Source: Phaeosaccion multiseriatum
Taxonomy: Eukaryota; Ochrophyta, other classes
Length of the DNA: 64,000 bases
Reading direction: 5' to 3'
NCBI GenBank assembly: GCA_965112735.1
Contig: OZ218951.1
Location: 1,178,001 to 1,242,000 of the forward strand
Positions 44,016-55,200 of this stretch are shown here, piece after piece; positions within the stretch are counted from its first letter, which is position 1, and the number at the start of each line of letters is the position of its first letter. The position numbers and the translations under genes were made by a program. Below the pieces are notes generated by a model. It ran no database searches and had not been told where the DNA came from. It was given only the letters and a program-made list of their open reading frames with translations.

Positions 44016-45357
44016 CGGCACCGCAAGGATCCCGCCCTGCCGCCTGTCACCGGAGTCAGCGAGACGCTGCTGGTAGCGGGAGACTACTTCTTTTGAGTCC
44101 TCGAATGGAGGCCGGCCAGACCGTTGGCTTGTGAGCACATGGAGTATATCCACGAGCTCGACTAGCCGCTATCCGAAGATCACCGACTCTCTCCGGGGAG
44201 CTACGATGCAAGAGGCGGGCATGTTCCAGGAAGAAAGAGCGAACTGAAGGGGAAGCGGGACAGATGAGGCTTCAGCCAAGAAGGCGGGAAGGCTGCTCAG
44301 AGAGAAGAGCATACGGTGAGGAAAGAGGGAGCAAAGTAAAGTACCCTGAGGTAGATTACATGTGAAGAATGAAGTGGAGAAAACCAAACCAGCCTCTGAG
44401 CACGGCACAGCGGCGTGTGCGCGTGTGTATTTACCCTTTCTGCTCTTCTCCAGGGCCAAACTGCCCATCCATCGACCCCTGCCGCGGCGCCAGCCGGCGT
44501 GCTATCTGCTTTACCGAGTGCCAGAGAGTATGCCCGTGCCGGATAACAACAGAGTGTGGAGGGTAGTGCGAATGTGGAGTTGTTGGGTCCACCCCTGTTC
44601 AGATGTTTTCGCCCTTCACTCGCTACCCTCCACACTCTGCTATCGAAGGTGGACAGCCTTGCCTACACTTGCAAGATGGGTATGCCCGTCCGAGGAGAAG
44701 GAGACCGCTGCACTATCAACGGCTTCATCGGCAGCAGAGAGGCGAGTTGAGCAACCCCTCTGGCTTGTGGATAAGAATGGGTGGGCCGACCGAGTGCTCA
44801 TCTGCCCAAGCCTCTTCTCCACTTGACCACCCTCCGTCGCCTCCCCTCCCTGTCGATTGAGGCGGTGCATCTGCTAAATGCCGACAAGCCCTGTACTATA
44901 GAATGATGGCGCCTCGCATAGAGCACGTTTTGTCATCGGGTTTCAACAGCTCGAGTCCCGAGGTGCCCGGAGAAGGGTCCTTCACGCGCTCGCACGCTCG
45001 TCGCAGCACCTTCCGTCCGCGCCTCTTCTTCTCATTCGCCGTCACCATGGTCTCCTCCAGCATCCTCTGTCTTGTCTGTCATCGTCAGCATCACACTCGA
45101 GTGAGGAGAAGGATTGTAGGCAGACACAAAAGTCTCCAGTTGTGTTCTCCACGCTATGACCGCCTTCCCCAAGGTGCGGACCGCAGAGTAGGGCAGTAAT
45201 GACGCCTTCCTCCGGCCCGCAGGCACCACCACGCCATTCGATAGCTCTGTATCCTAGCGGGAAACTGCATCTCGCCCTCCGGTCATTACGCTTCTTTCTC
45301 TCTTTCATTGCTCCTTGCTTCCACTCTTCTCTCTTTCTGTCCTTCCCGCATGTTTGC
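44016..45357. other. Intergenic region with possible minus-strand exons
   Basis: On the minus strand, 45120-45247 could encode LSNGVVVPAGRRKASLLPYS..WRTQLETF, and about 44896-45085 TRQRMLEETMVTANEKKRRG..SMRGAIIL then stop, with a plausible GACAG acceptor between them. They may be extra 3' exons of the DUF3431 gene or a separate small gene. A 17-bp perfect inverted repeat lies at 44550-44566/44623-44639. No other gene seen. Confidence 0.3.
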
Positions 45358-47387
45358 TCACTGCACACACGTGGAGCGGTCCGTCAGATACACTCTATCC
45401 ATTTGCTTCAGGGTCGGCAGCAGGTACTCCACCGCCGGACTGACCGCCTCCTCCCCCAAGAGCAGGTGCCACAGCCACTCCCACAGCAGCCCCCACCGCC
45501 GACTCTCTTCTCGGGACTCGGCCGTGGAGATGCGTGCCAAGCTCTCGAGGTACAGAGACCGGGGGTGTCGCAGGATGCGGTCTCTGCTCTTCACAGAGAG
45601 GGCGAGAGAGGAGAGGGGAGAGACGACGGGGGAAGAGAGAGGGGAGAGAGGGAAGAGAGAGGGGGGACAGAGAGAAGAGAGGAGTGAGAGAGAGAGGGAG
45701 AGCGAGGGAGCGAGAGAGAGCAAGACGGAGGGAAGGAGGCGAATATGAAGTATTGAGGGTGTGTTCGCGGAGGAATGATTCCAAGACAAGGCTGGGAAGA
45801 AGAAGTTGGAAGAGGGTCAAGGCCTAACTTAAGAGATCGTGAGATCAAGAGATGTCGGTCGAACAGGAGCCTCCTCTCCGCCCCTTCCTCGCCTCTCTCT
45901 CTGTGTCTCTCTTTCCCTCCTCCTCCCCCTCTCTCCCCCCCTCTCCTCCTTGCCTCTCACACACACGACGCACCTCGTCACGAGAAACTGCGCACAACAC
46001 CGGTCCAGCAGCTGCGGGGGAGGAGAGGGTCCCCCGAGGTGGCGCCCCAGCCATGTCCACTCGTGCTCTAACATGGTACCTGAAGTGTCCGCTACGCCTC
46101 CAGAGGCCTCGCCGAGCCGCTCCTGCACATGTCAGGGGGGGGAGGGGGGGAGGAGGAAGAGAGGGAGGGATGGCAGAGAGACAGTGAGTGAGAGGGAGAA
46201 GGAGGTGAGAGTGGTGACACGTTCCCATTCTCATCTGCCTGACTACAAAATGAAGTAAAGCACAAAAGGCATAAAAGTGAAGCACGACCAACTCATACAC
46301 CCTGTACGCACGTGTATCGTACCTGGACGATGCCATCGTTGTCTCCCCACACGTGATTGTTGATGTTGCAATACTGAGAAGGAGGAGGAGGAGGGGCGTC
46401 TTCGTCTCGTCCTTCTTCTGCTGTCGCCAAGGACGCCTCTTGCCCTCGTTTCAAGTTTGCTGCCATTCTATGCAGCAAGATGATGAGGTCTTCCTGTGGT
46501 TGACGAAGGCCAAAAGACAGGACAGACAGGCGCAAAGCAGTCAGTGCATCAAGAGAGAGAGACTGGATTGGCAGAGAGTCGCAGGCCCCCGGTAGCGTCA
46601 AGTGCAGGAGCCAGGCAAGGAAGGACAGGACGTGCCGTATGATGTGGTGGATAATTGCCTCTACTCCGTTGGGGCATCTGCGGCATGAGGAGCCACAGAG
46701 AGCTGAGCTGCACACTGCGACGAGCAAGACGGCGACACTGAGGATCGCAACTCTGTCCCTCCCTCCTTCCCTCCCTCCCTCCGTCCCTCTCTCCCAAGCT
46801 GCGCACATTGTGGTAGGAGTAGCGATGTCCATGCAGAAACAAGACCCTCTGAGGCAGCGCTCCGTAGTAGTCCGACATGAACTTGAGGAAGCCCGAAGCC
46901 TCATTGCCGATGTTGAAAGACACACGGTGCCTACCCCACGTGTCGGGGCTGGTGGAAGTAGTTGCATTGGTGGCCGTGGGCGCTGCTGTGATGTCTCCTT
47001 GTGACTGAGAAGCAGCACCACCAGCGCTAGCCGAATGACTGCTCAGGGGCTTTCGTTCGTAGACGATGACAGGGAAGGGCTGCCACTTGGTCCAGCTCAG
47101 ATCCTCTCCCCAGCGATTCACCACCAGAAGCAGCGGTAGGCTGGAGTTGTGTTTGTATGGATGGGATTGGGCAAACATATAAATAGGCATGAAAGAAGAG
47201 CTGGAGAGTAAAACAAGGTATTCTTGCATGAATGATTTTGGAGCGTATCTACTCCGTCTCCACATCTCCTACAACCGACCCACCCTTGCTTCTTGCGGCT
47301 TGCCAAGTGCAAGGCCTGCGGCCTGCCCTCTCTGACCTCCCACTTCGGCAGCCAGAAGTGACACACAAAACACGGTAGCGAACCACA

Positions 47388-47424
<37 letters not shown>

Positions 47425-48079
47425 CTCCGTACCTTTGGAGGCCTTTCTCAGGCAGCGCCGCGACATCTTCTTCGGACAGCTCCATGGGCCTGAGTCTTCT
47501 GCCGTCACTTTGCGCCGTCCTCCCCTGCTCAGCCGAGGCTACATGCTTCATACTCGGTGGCAGCCAGCCCTGGGCAACGCTCTCTGAAGCTGCATTATAC
47601 AGCCGCAAGGTGAACGCAGTCTCCGCCTCTAGGCGTTCACCCCCTCCTCTGCACACACCCCCATCGTGCATACATGTCTCCTTGCTGCTGCTGCTGCTGC
47701 TGCTACTGCTTTCCCTCTCTGCTGTTACACGAACCCTCACACGTGTCTGGTGAGAGAAGGAAAGCAGGTCCTGAGGGATGGCGAGCTCCACATGTCGAGT
47801 CTGGACGTCGACACCACCCTCGATAGGCTGCTCCTCCATTGCAAGCACATCGTCCAGCCACATGGACACGCTTACCCTTGGATACGTGGTGGGTAGCACA
47901 AGCTCATCCTCCTGCTTGTGCGCCTCCGTCTGGACGATGGCGAACCCAACAACCACAATGTCTCCATGGACTACATCCTCTGCTTTCGGGGAGACAATGA
48001 GCAGGGAAAGAGCGCTTACTCTACACAAAGCACTTAGAGCAAGCGCGAGCGTCAGTAGCAGCAGCTCATTCGTCACCAT
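45358..48079 (-). CDS. DUF3431 domain protein with signal peptide
   Basis: Five exons: 47433-48079, 46807-47140, 46323-46493, 45974-46122, 45358-45583; in frame, 508 residues. Residues 1-23 look like a signal peptide (MVTNELLLLTLALALSALC). The first 215 residues form a beta-rich lumenal region of unknown fold (LSLLIVSPKAEDVVHGDIVVVG). The rest is DUF3431: LLLVVNRWGEDLSWTKWQPF, NIGNEASGFLKFMSDYYGALP, RVLFLHGHRYSYHNEDLIILLH, QYCNINNHVWGD, LDRCCAQFLVTR, and RHPRSLYLESLARIS..WEWLWHLLLG. DUF3431 proteins are thought to be secretory-pathway glycosyltransferase-like, not proven. The exon 2 acceptor has in-frame alternatives at about 47210 and 47243. Two donors (46806, 45973) are GTGCGC/GTGCGT. More 3' exons may exist. 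Confidence 0.82.
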
Positions 48080-48353
48080 GTCGAGTCCTCTCCCCCCCCT
48101 CTCTCCTTCCCCTCTGGATACTCGCCAACTGTGATGGGGTTTTTTGATTTTTGTTTTTGGCGCGCTGGCGGCTGCTTGTTTCTTTCTTCACTAATTAATG
48201 CACTTCACTCATTTTCAATATTTTATTCAGCTCCCCGCACGAGTTAGTAGTCAGTAGTCACGCCCTGACCCCTGCTTTGAACACCCCGTCCTTTCCTCCG
48301 CACAAACAAAGGGCTTGCGTATCCGCACCACTAGCACTAGCAGAGAGGAGAGC

Positions 48354-48390
<37 letters not shown>

Positions 48391-48465
48391 CTACAGCAGG
48401 AGCGATACGAGAGGGGGGCGAATTATACTTATCAAGAAACTGAAGACAACCAAAACAACAAAACG
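48080..48465. promoter_or_regulatory. Divergent promoter region, DUF3431 / cysteine-rich gene copy A
   Basis: 386 bp between start codons. Unit A of the tandem duplication begins at about 48258, so the duplicated promoter of the cysteine-rich gene is at most about 200 bp. It ends in a CAG-rich 5' leader (48356-48395). Confidence 0.5.
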
Positions 48466-49768
48466 ATGATGGAGGCGCGAGGACAGCGAGGGGGGGCTTT
48501 GGCTTTGACGATGATCGCGCTTGTCGCTCAGACGGTCACAGCGGGCGTCATTCCGGGGCCCACTCCCTCTCCTCTGTGCGACAGCGGCATCATTTGCCGA
48601 CCAGGCCGCTTTGCAACTGAGTACGTGTGCTGTGAGGAGGGAGAAACCTGTGACGGGAACAGCGGAACGTGCTTCGACCCCAACGCCGAGGACTGCTTGG
48701 TGGAGGCGTGCAAGACAAACTGGTGAGTTGCACGGACAAACTCACCCCCTCAGCCAGAGGAGGGCTTTGCAATTGCTCCTCGATCTGACTCTCCGTGCCC
48801 TGTTCTCGCTCGCTTACTTCAACTCTTTCTCGCAGTTGCGCCGGTGACACGTGCAACTCCAGTACCGGAGAGTGCTTTGATGCCTCGGATTCCGAGTGCG
48901 GCTCGTCGAGCTCCCACGGGGAAGGCGCGGAATGCATCAACGACGGGGACTGGTAAGTTGGCCGCAGCGGCCATCACCACCTGAAGTACGCCAGAGAGTG
49001 ACGTGCTTGGTTCCAACGGAGGCTTGGACTAGTGAAAACGGTCTGCTTCAAGGAGAGGAGGGGGGGGGTATCCCCTTCTTTTTGTTAATGTCCCCCACGT
49101 ATGTCTTGCTCTCTACTCCCTCCCTTGCTTCACTCAGCTGCGACAAGATGTATTGCTTTGGGTCCAGTCCGGAGCAAGGACGGTGCAGATACCGAGACGA
49201 GGATAAGTGCCAAAACACTAGTAGCGGAGGAGGAGGTCGTGGATGCTACTACTACACAGACTGGTGCGCTGGCGGGGGGCAGGAGCGAGCAGCTTGTACT
49301 CTCTCTCTCTCTCTGTCTCCATCTCTCTTCGTCTCTCTCTCCCCCTCTGACCCACCTCTCCCCCCCCTGCCCCCACCCACACAGTTGTGAGGGAGACCTA
49401 TGCGACACCAACGGGTTCTGCAGCCCGTACACTACTCCCAGAAATTGCGTTCGAACGGACTTCCCGCTGCCCAACTCCTCCCGCTTTGGCGGCGGCAAGT
49501 ACTCCGAGCTGGGCGGCTGTGAAGCCCTCGAGTTTTTCGATGTGTGCTCCTGCTACTCGGACTTGTGTCTCTGGAACAGCGAGACGGCGACATGCGACAC
49601 TCTCCCGGTGAGTTACATGGATGGCTATGGCACCTCACACACTCAGGAAGGAAGGAAGTAACGAACGAACGAACGAAGAGTAGGAAGGAAGGACCGAGAA
49701 AACTAACGAAACTCTCTCACCCGCGCACCCCTCAACGCCCTGCTTCTTCTGCTACCCCCCCCCCCCTG

Positions 49769-49810
<42 letters not shown>

Positions 49811-50776
49811 TTCTTGTTGCTTCCCTATGTTCCGTAGCCTGCCACGCCCCCTCCCACCCCCACCAGCAACGGAGAAGACCTCTTCCCCTGCTGCCGCGAG
49901 GAGCTGGTGGCCGGAGTCCCTCGAGCCTGCTACGTGGACGAGAGCTGCCTCGACACCCCTCCCGGCGGCAGCTTGGGTGGGCTGGGCTGCAACGCGGATG
50001 GAGTTGGAAACTGCCGCTTCTGCGGATGGGACGTCTATGCCACCAACGAGTGCCCTCAAGAGGGCACTCCTCCTTCCCCCACTCCTCCTCCACTGGCCAC
50101 CATGCCCCCGACGACCGTGCCCACCCCAGGGACACCTCCCCCTCCCACGCCTCCTTCCCCCACTCCTCCTCCACTGGCCACCATGCCCCCGACGACCGTG
50201 CCCACCCCAGGGACACCTCCCCCTCCCACGCCCCCCCCTGTGATTCCTTCGGTGGACTGTGGCAGGTTGGGGTGGGCGGGCAGCTGCGGAGCCTTCACTG
50301 ACGCTGCCTCGTGCAACTGCTGGACCTCTTCCTCCTTCGCGTGCTCGTGGTCCGGCAACAGCTGCACGGGAGGTGGCAGTAGCCCTACCCCCACCCCTCC
50401 CCCTACTCCTACTTCGCCCACGCCCCCTACCCCGCCTACACCTCCCACGCCTCCCCCTGTGGTTCCTACGGAGGTGGACTGTGGCAGGCTGGGGTGGGCG
50501 GGCAGCTGCGGAGCCTTCACCGACGCTGCCTCGTGCAACTGCTGGACGTCTTCCTCCTTCGCGTGCTCGTGGTCCGGCAACAACTGCACTGGCGGTGGTG
50601 ACAGCGGCCCAACCCCCACTCCTCCCCCCTCCTCGACCACCCCTATAGACACTGACTGCACGCGGCTGGGCTGGGTCGGATCGTGCGGGGGATACTCCTC
50701 CCAGGGCGAGTGCGAGTGCTGGGCCGCTTCGTCCTTCGCGTGCGCCTGGAGCAGCGCCGAGCGGCAGTGCCACTGA
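48466..50776 (+). CDS. Secreted cysteine-rich modular protein, copy A
   Basis: Exons: 48466-48722, 48836-48952, 49138-49263, 49385-49607, 49838-50776; in frame, 553 residues. Signal peptide GGALALTMIALVAQTVTAG. The N-terminal half has four modules with a CC-x2-G/D-x2-C core: CCEEGETCDGNSGTC, CCAGDTCNSSTGEC, CCDKMYC and CCEGDLC. Each of the first three introns splits a Cys codon (TG/T or TG/C). Exon 5 has another Cys module (FPCCREELVAG), a Pro/Thr-rich linker with a direct repeat (TPPPLATMPPTTVPTPGTPP twice), and three copies of a module reading DCGRLGWAGSCGAFTDAASC then NCWTSSSFACSWSGN, joined by TP-rich linkers. It looks like an extracellular or cell-wall protein with O-glycosylated linkers; the family is unknown to me. 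Confidence 0.85.
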
Positions 50777-50980
50777 GGATGTACCTACTGCTACCACCGC
50801 GGAGCAAGGCAGGCAATTGTAACGCCGTTCCGTACCACGCGAGGGAGTATATTCGGTCGATGAGACAATGACAGGGATAAACTTGCACACTATTCGTTCG
50901 TGTGGGTAGAAGAATGATTCGGCCTGTGGCCGTTGTTCAAGCATGTGTTTCAAATCCTTTAGGTTTGCGCATACGATAAA

Positions 50981-50986
50981 AATAAA
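50981..50986 (+). terminator. Polyadenylation signal of copy A
   Basis: AATAAA about 205 nt after the stop; the equivalent signal is conserved in copy B at 54993-54998. Confidence 0.6.
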
Positions 50987-51412
50987 ATGTCTGAGGGCCT
51001 GCACATGGTCGGCTCCAGGCACGCCTAGCGGGGTTGGTTCTAGGCCGTAGGCCGCTCACTTCCCAGCCCCAGACCGCTTGTAGGCAGCCGCTAGGAGGAC
51101 CCACCTCGCCGCGAGCGCGCGGGTCCCCTTGGCAGCGAAGGGCGAGGCGGAGTAGGCGGGAAGGGAGAAGACGACGAAGACGACGATGGCTGCTGGGGGC
51201 GACGATTCGCAGGAGGGTGGGCTGGGGCTTTAATGGGGCTGGCTGCCCGCCCTCCTCGCTCGCTCCGCAGATTGGCAACTTCAACACTCCAGCCATCAGG
51301 CAGTCATGGACCTTCCTCGCTCGTCGAGCCTGCGCTCGCTGGGGGTCGCGTGCGCGCCCCCTTCCTTGGCCAACAACGGGAGGCGTGAGAATGGCGAAAG
51401 GCGAATCAAATT

Positions 51413-51937
51413 TCGGCCCCGTGCACGCCTAGCGGCCTAGGCCTATTTTGGAAAATTGCCCGGCCTAGCGAGGGCCGTAGGCCCTCGGCCTATTTATAGG
51501 CCGCCTAGGCGGCGGCCTAGGCGGGGGCCGGAGGCCCGCGGCCTAGGGCAGACGCCAACTAGGCGCAGGTCCAGGGCAGGAATAGCTATGCTCGTATGCC
51601 CTTGGGCTGGCCCGGAACCCGCCCAAGTGTCGTCAGTTTTAAGCAAATGTATTGCATGGGATAAGTGAGGAGTAGGCTTGGTTCGTGTTGTCTCTTTCCG
51701 CCTCGCTGGCCCTACGAGGAGTGCAGGCCTACAGGTGTGCTGCTACCCACTGGCTGGGCGGCACCACGCACGCGCCCACTGTCACTGGGAGGCTGCCTAG
51801 AGGCGGGCTATAGGCCGCCTAGGGCTGAAAAGTGAGCGGCCTAGAGCGGCCGGAGGCCGCCGGCCTAGGCCTATTTCGGCCGAAGGCCGAGCGGCCTAGC
51901 GGCCTAGAGCAAAACCGCTAGGCGTGCATGGGGCCGA
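51413..51937. mobile_element. 525-bp terminal-inverted-repeat element (non-autonomous), in unit A only
   Basis: Ends are TCGGCCCCGTGCACGCCTAG and its inverted partner ending GCATGGGGCCGA (one mismatch over about 22 bp). It is flanked by the direct repeat CAAATT (51407-51412 and 51938-51943). Unit B has the empty site with one CAAATT (about 55419-55424). There is no transposase frame inside; the interior is rich in GGCCTAGG palindromes and small hairpins. An older relative seems to start at 51009 (TCGGCTCCAGGCACGCCTAG) and in unit B at 55021, so the family was active before and after the duplication. Confidence 0.85.
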
Positions 51938-51954
51938 CAAATTGATGCATAAAA

Positions 51955-52081
51955 TCAACCCCTAATACACTATCGCCCGCATTCTCGATGCGCGCCGGCT
52001 GGCGCCGGCCGATAGCGGATAGCGTGCCGGCTGGCGCCGGCGATAGCGGATAGCGGATAGCGGATAGTGTATCAGGGTTGA
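51955..52081. mobile_element. Foldback element FB1, 127 bp
   Basis: Arms TCAACCCCTAATACACTATC (51955-51974) and GATAGTGTATCAGGGTTGA (52063-52081) are inverted with one gap and one mismatch. Flanks ATAAAA at 51949-51954 and 52082-52087 look like a target duplication. The interior has GATAGCG repeats and CCGGCTGGCGCCGG palindromes. Absent from unit B. Confidence 0.8.
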
Positions 52082-52089
52082 ATAAAAAA

Positions 52090-52232
52090 TCGGCCCTGGA
52101 AGAGGTTATCAGATTACTGATTACAGCCGGCGCAGCCGGCCTGATTACTGATTATGGCGCCAGCCGGGCCTGATTACTGATTATGGCCGGCGCCAGCTGA
52201 CCGGCGCACACTGTAACCTCTTCCAGGGCCGA
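52090..52232. mobile_element. Foldback element FB2, 143 bp
   Basis: Perfect 19-bp inverted ends (52090-52108 TCGGCCCTGGAAGAGGTTA, 52214-52232). Flanked by A6 on both sides. The interior has three TGATTACTGATTA units alternating with GGCGCCAGC palindromes. Absent from unit B. Confidence 0.8.
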
Positions 52233-52291
52233 AAAAAAGACGTGGAAGAGGGCGGAAAGGGCTGAGGCCGTCAAGTGCCATCCCCCACGAT

Positions 52292-55200
52292 TCACGCCCT
52301 GACCCCTGCTTTGAACACCCCGTCCTTTCCTCCGCACAAACATAGGGCTTGCGTATCCGCACCACTAACACTAGCAGAGAGGAGAGCGGAGCAGCAGCAG
52401 CAGCAGCAGCAGCAACAGCTACAGCAGGAGCGATACGAGAGGGGGGCGAATTATACATATCAAGAATCTTGAAGACAACCAAAACAACAAAACGATGATG
52501 GAGGCGCGAGGACAGCGAGGGGGGGCTTTGGCTTTGACGATGATCGCGCTTGTCGCTCAGACGGTCACAGCGAGCGTCATTCCGGGGCCCACTCCCTCTC
52601 CTCTGTGCGACAGCGGCATCATTTGCCGACCAGGCCCCTTTGCAACTGAGTACGTGTGCTGTGAGGAGGGAGAAACCTGTGACGGGAACAGCGGAACGTG
52701 CTTCGACCCCAACGCCGAGGACTGCTTGGTGGAGGCGTGCAAGACAAACTGGTGAGTTGCACGGACAAACTCACCCCCTCAGCCAGAGGAGGGCTTTGCA
52801 ATTGCTCCTCGATCTGACTCTCCGTGCCCTGTTCTCGCTCGCTTACTTCAACTCTTCTCGCAGTTGCGCCGGTGACACGTGCAACTCCCGTACCGGAGAG
52901 TGCTTTGACGCCTCGGATTCCGAGTGCGGCTCGGGCTCCAACGGGGATGGCGCGTTTTGCAGCAACGACGGGGACTGGTAAGTCGGCCGCAGCGGCCATC
53001 CACCACCTGAAGTACGCCAGAGAGTGACTTACTTGGATCCGACGGAGGCTTGGACTAGTGAGAACGGTCTGCTTCAAGGAGAGGAGGGGGGGGGTATCCC
53101 CTTCTTTTTGTTAATGTCCCCCACGTATGTCTTGCTCTCTCCTCCCTCCCTTGCTTCACTCAGCTGCGACAAGATGTACTGCTTTGCGGCCAGTCCGGGG
53201 CTAGGCCAGTGCAGATACCGAGACGAGGATAAGTGCCAAAACACTAGTAGCGGAGGAGGAAATCGTGGCTGCTACTACTACACAGACTGGTGCGCTGGCG
53301 GGGGGCAGGAGCGAGCAGCTTGTACTCTCTCTCTCTCTCTCCATCTCTCTTTGTCTCTCTCTCTCCCCCTCTGACCCACCTCTCCCCCCCCTGCCCCCAC
53401 CCACACAGTTGTGAGGGAGACCTATGCGACCTCACCGGGTACTGCAGCCCGTACACTACTCCCAGAAATTGCCTTCGAGTGGACTTCCCGCTGCCCAACT
53501 CCTCCACCTTTGGCGGCGGCAAGTACTCCGAGCTGGGCGGCTGTGAAGCCCTCGAGTTCTTCGATGCGTGCTACTGCTTCTCGGACTTGTGTCTCTGGAA
53601 CAGCGAGACGGCGACATGCGACACTCTCCCGGTGAGTTACATGGATGGCTATGGCACCTCACACACTCAGGAAGGAAGGAAGGAACGAACGAACGAACGA
53701 ACGAAGAGTAGGAAGGAAGGACCGAGAAAACTAACGAAACTCTCTCACCCGCGCACCCCTCAACGCCCTGCTTCTTCTGCTACCCCCCCCCCTCCTGATG
53801 CTGCTGCTGCTGCTGCTGTTGTTCTTGTTGCTTCCCTATGTTCCGTAGCCTGCCACGCCCCCTCCCACCCCCACCAACAACGGAGAAGACCTCTTCCCCT
53901 GCTGCCGCGAGGAGCTGGTGGCCGGAGTCCCTCGAGCCTGCTACGTGGACGAGAGCTGCCTCGACACCCCTCCCGGCGGCAGCTTGGGTGGGCTGGGCTG
54001 CAACGCGGATGGAGTTGGAAACTGCCGCTTCTGCGGATGGGACGTCTATGCCACCAACGAGTGCCCTCAAGAGGGCACTCCTCCTTCCCCCACTCCTCCT
54101 CCACTGGCCACCATGCCCCCGACGACCGTGCCCACCCCAGGGACACCTCCCCCTCCCACGCCTCCTTCCCCCACTCCTCCTCCACTGGCCACCATGCCCC
54201 CGACGACCGTGCCCACCCCAGGGACACCTCCCCCTCCCACGCCCCCCCCTGTGATTCCTTCGGTGGACTGTGGCAGGTTGGGGTGGGCGGGCAGCTGCGG
54301 AGCCTTCACTGACGCTGCCTCGTGCAACTGCTGGACCTCTTCCTCCTTCGCGTGCTCGTGGTCCGGCAACAGCTGCACGGGAGGTGGCAGTAGCCCTACC
54401 CCCACCCCTCCCCCTACTCCTACTTCGCCCACGCCCCCTACCCCGCCTACACCTCCCACGCCTCCCCCTGTGGTTCCTACGGAGGTGGACTGTGGCAGGC
54501 TGGGGTGGGCGGGCAGCTGCGGAGCCTTCACCGACGCTGCCTCGTGCAACTGCTGGACGTCTTCCTCCTTCGCGTGCTCGTGGTCCGGCAACAACTGCAC
54601 TGGCGGTGGTGACAGCGGCCCAACCCCCACTCCTCCCCCCTCCTCGACCACCCCTATAGACACTGACTGCACGCGGCTGGGCTGGGTCGGATCGTGCGGG
54701 GGATACTCCTCCCAGGGCGAGTGCGAGTGCTGGGCCGCTTCGTCCTTCGCGTGCGCCTGGAGCAGCGCCGAGCGGCAGTGCCACTGAGGATGTACCTACT
54801 GCTACCACCGCGGAGCAAGGCAGGCAATTGTAACGCCGTTCCGTACCACGCGAGGGAGTATATTCGGTCGATGAGACAATGACAGGGATAAACTTGCACA
54901 CTATTCATTCGTGTGGGTAGAAGAATGATTCGGCCTCGGGTCGTTGTTACAAGCATGTGTTTCAAATCCTTTAGGTTTGCGCATGCGATAAAAATAAAAT
55001 GTCTGAGGGCCTTCACATGGTCGGCTCCAGGCACGCCTAGCGGGGTTGGTTCTAGGCCGTAGGCCGCTCACTTCTCAGCCCCAGACGGCTTGTAGGCAGC
55101 CGCTAGGAGGACCACCTCGCCGCGAGCGCGCGGGTCCCCTTGGCAGCGAAGGGCGAGGCGGAGTAGGCGGGAAGGGAGAAGACGACGAAGACGACGATGG

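Larger units (their letters stand above)
48258..52283 (+). repeat. Tandem duplication unit A
   Basis: Starts TCACGCCCTGACC and ends at GTGCCATCC; matches 52292-55485. It is longer than unit B because it carries three insertions (51413-51937, 51955-52081, 52090-52232). Confidence 0.95.

Noticed and set aside
49703-51022. Large minus-strand Arg/Gly-rich frames opposite the cysteine-rich genes (also 53780-54901)
   Set aside because: They mirror the Pro/Thr-coding linkers of the plus-strand gene; composition only.
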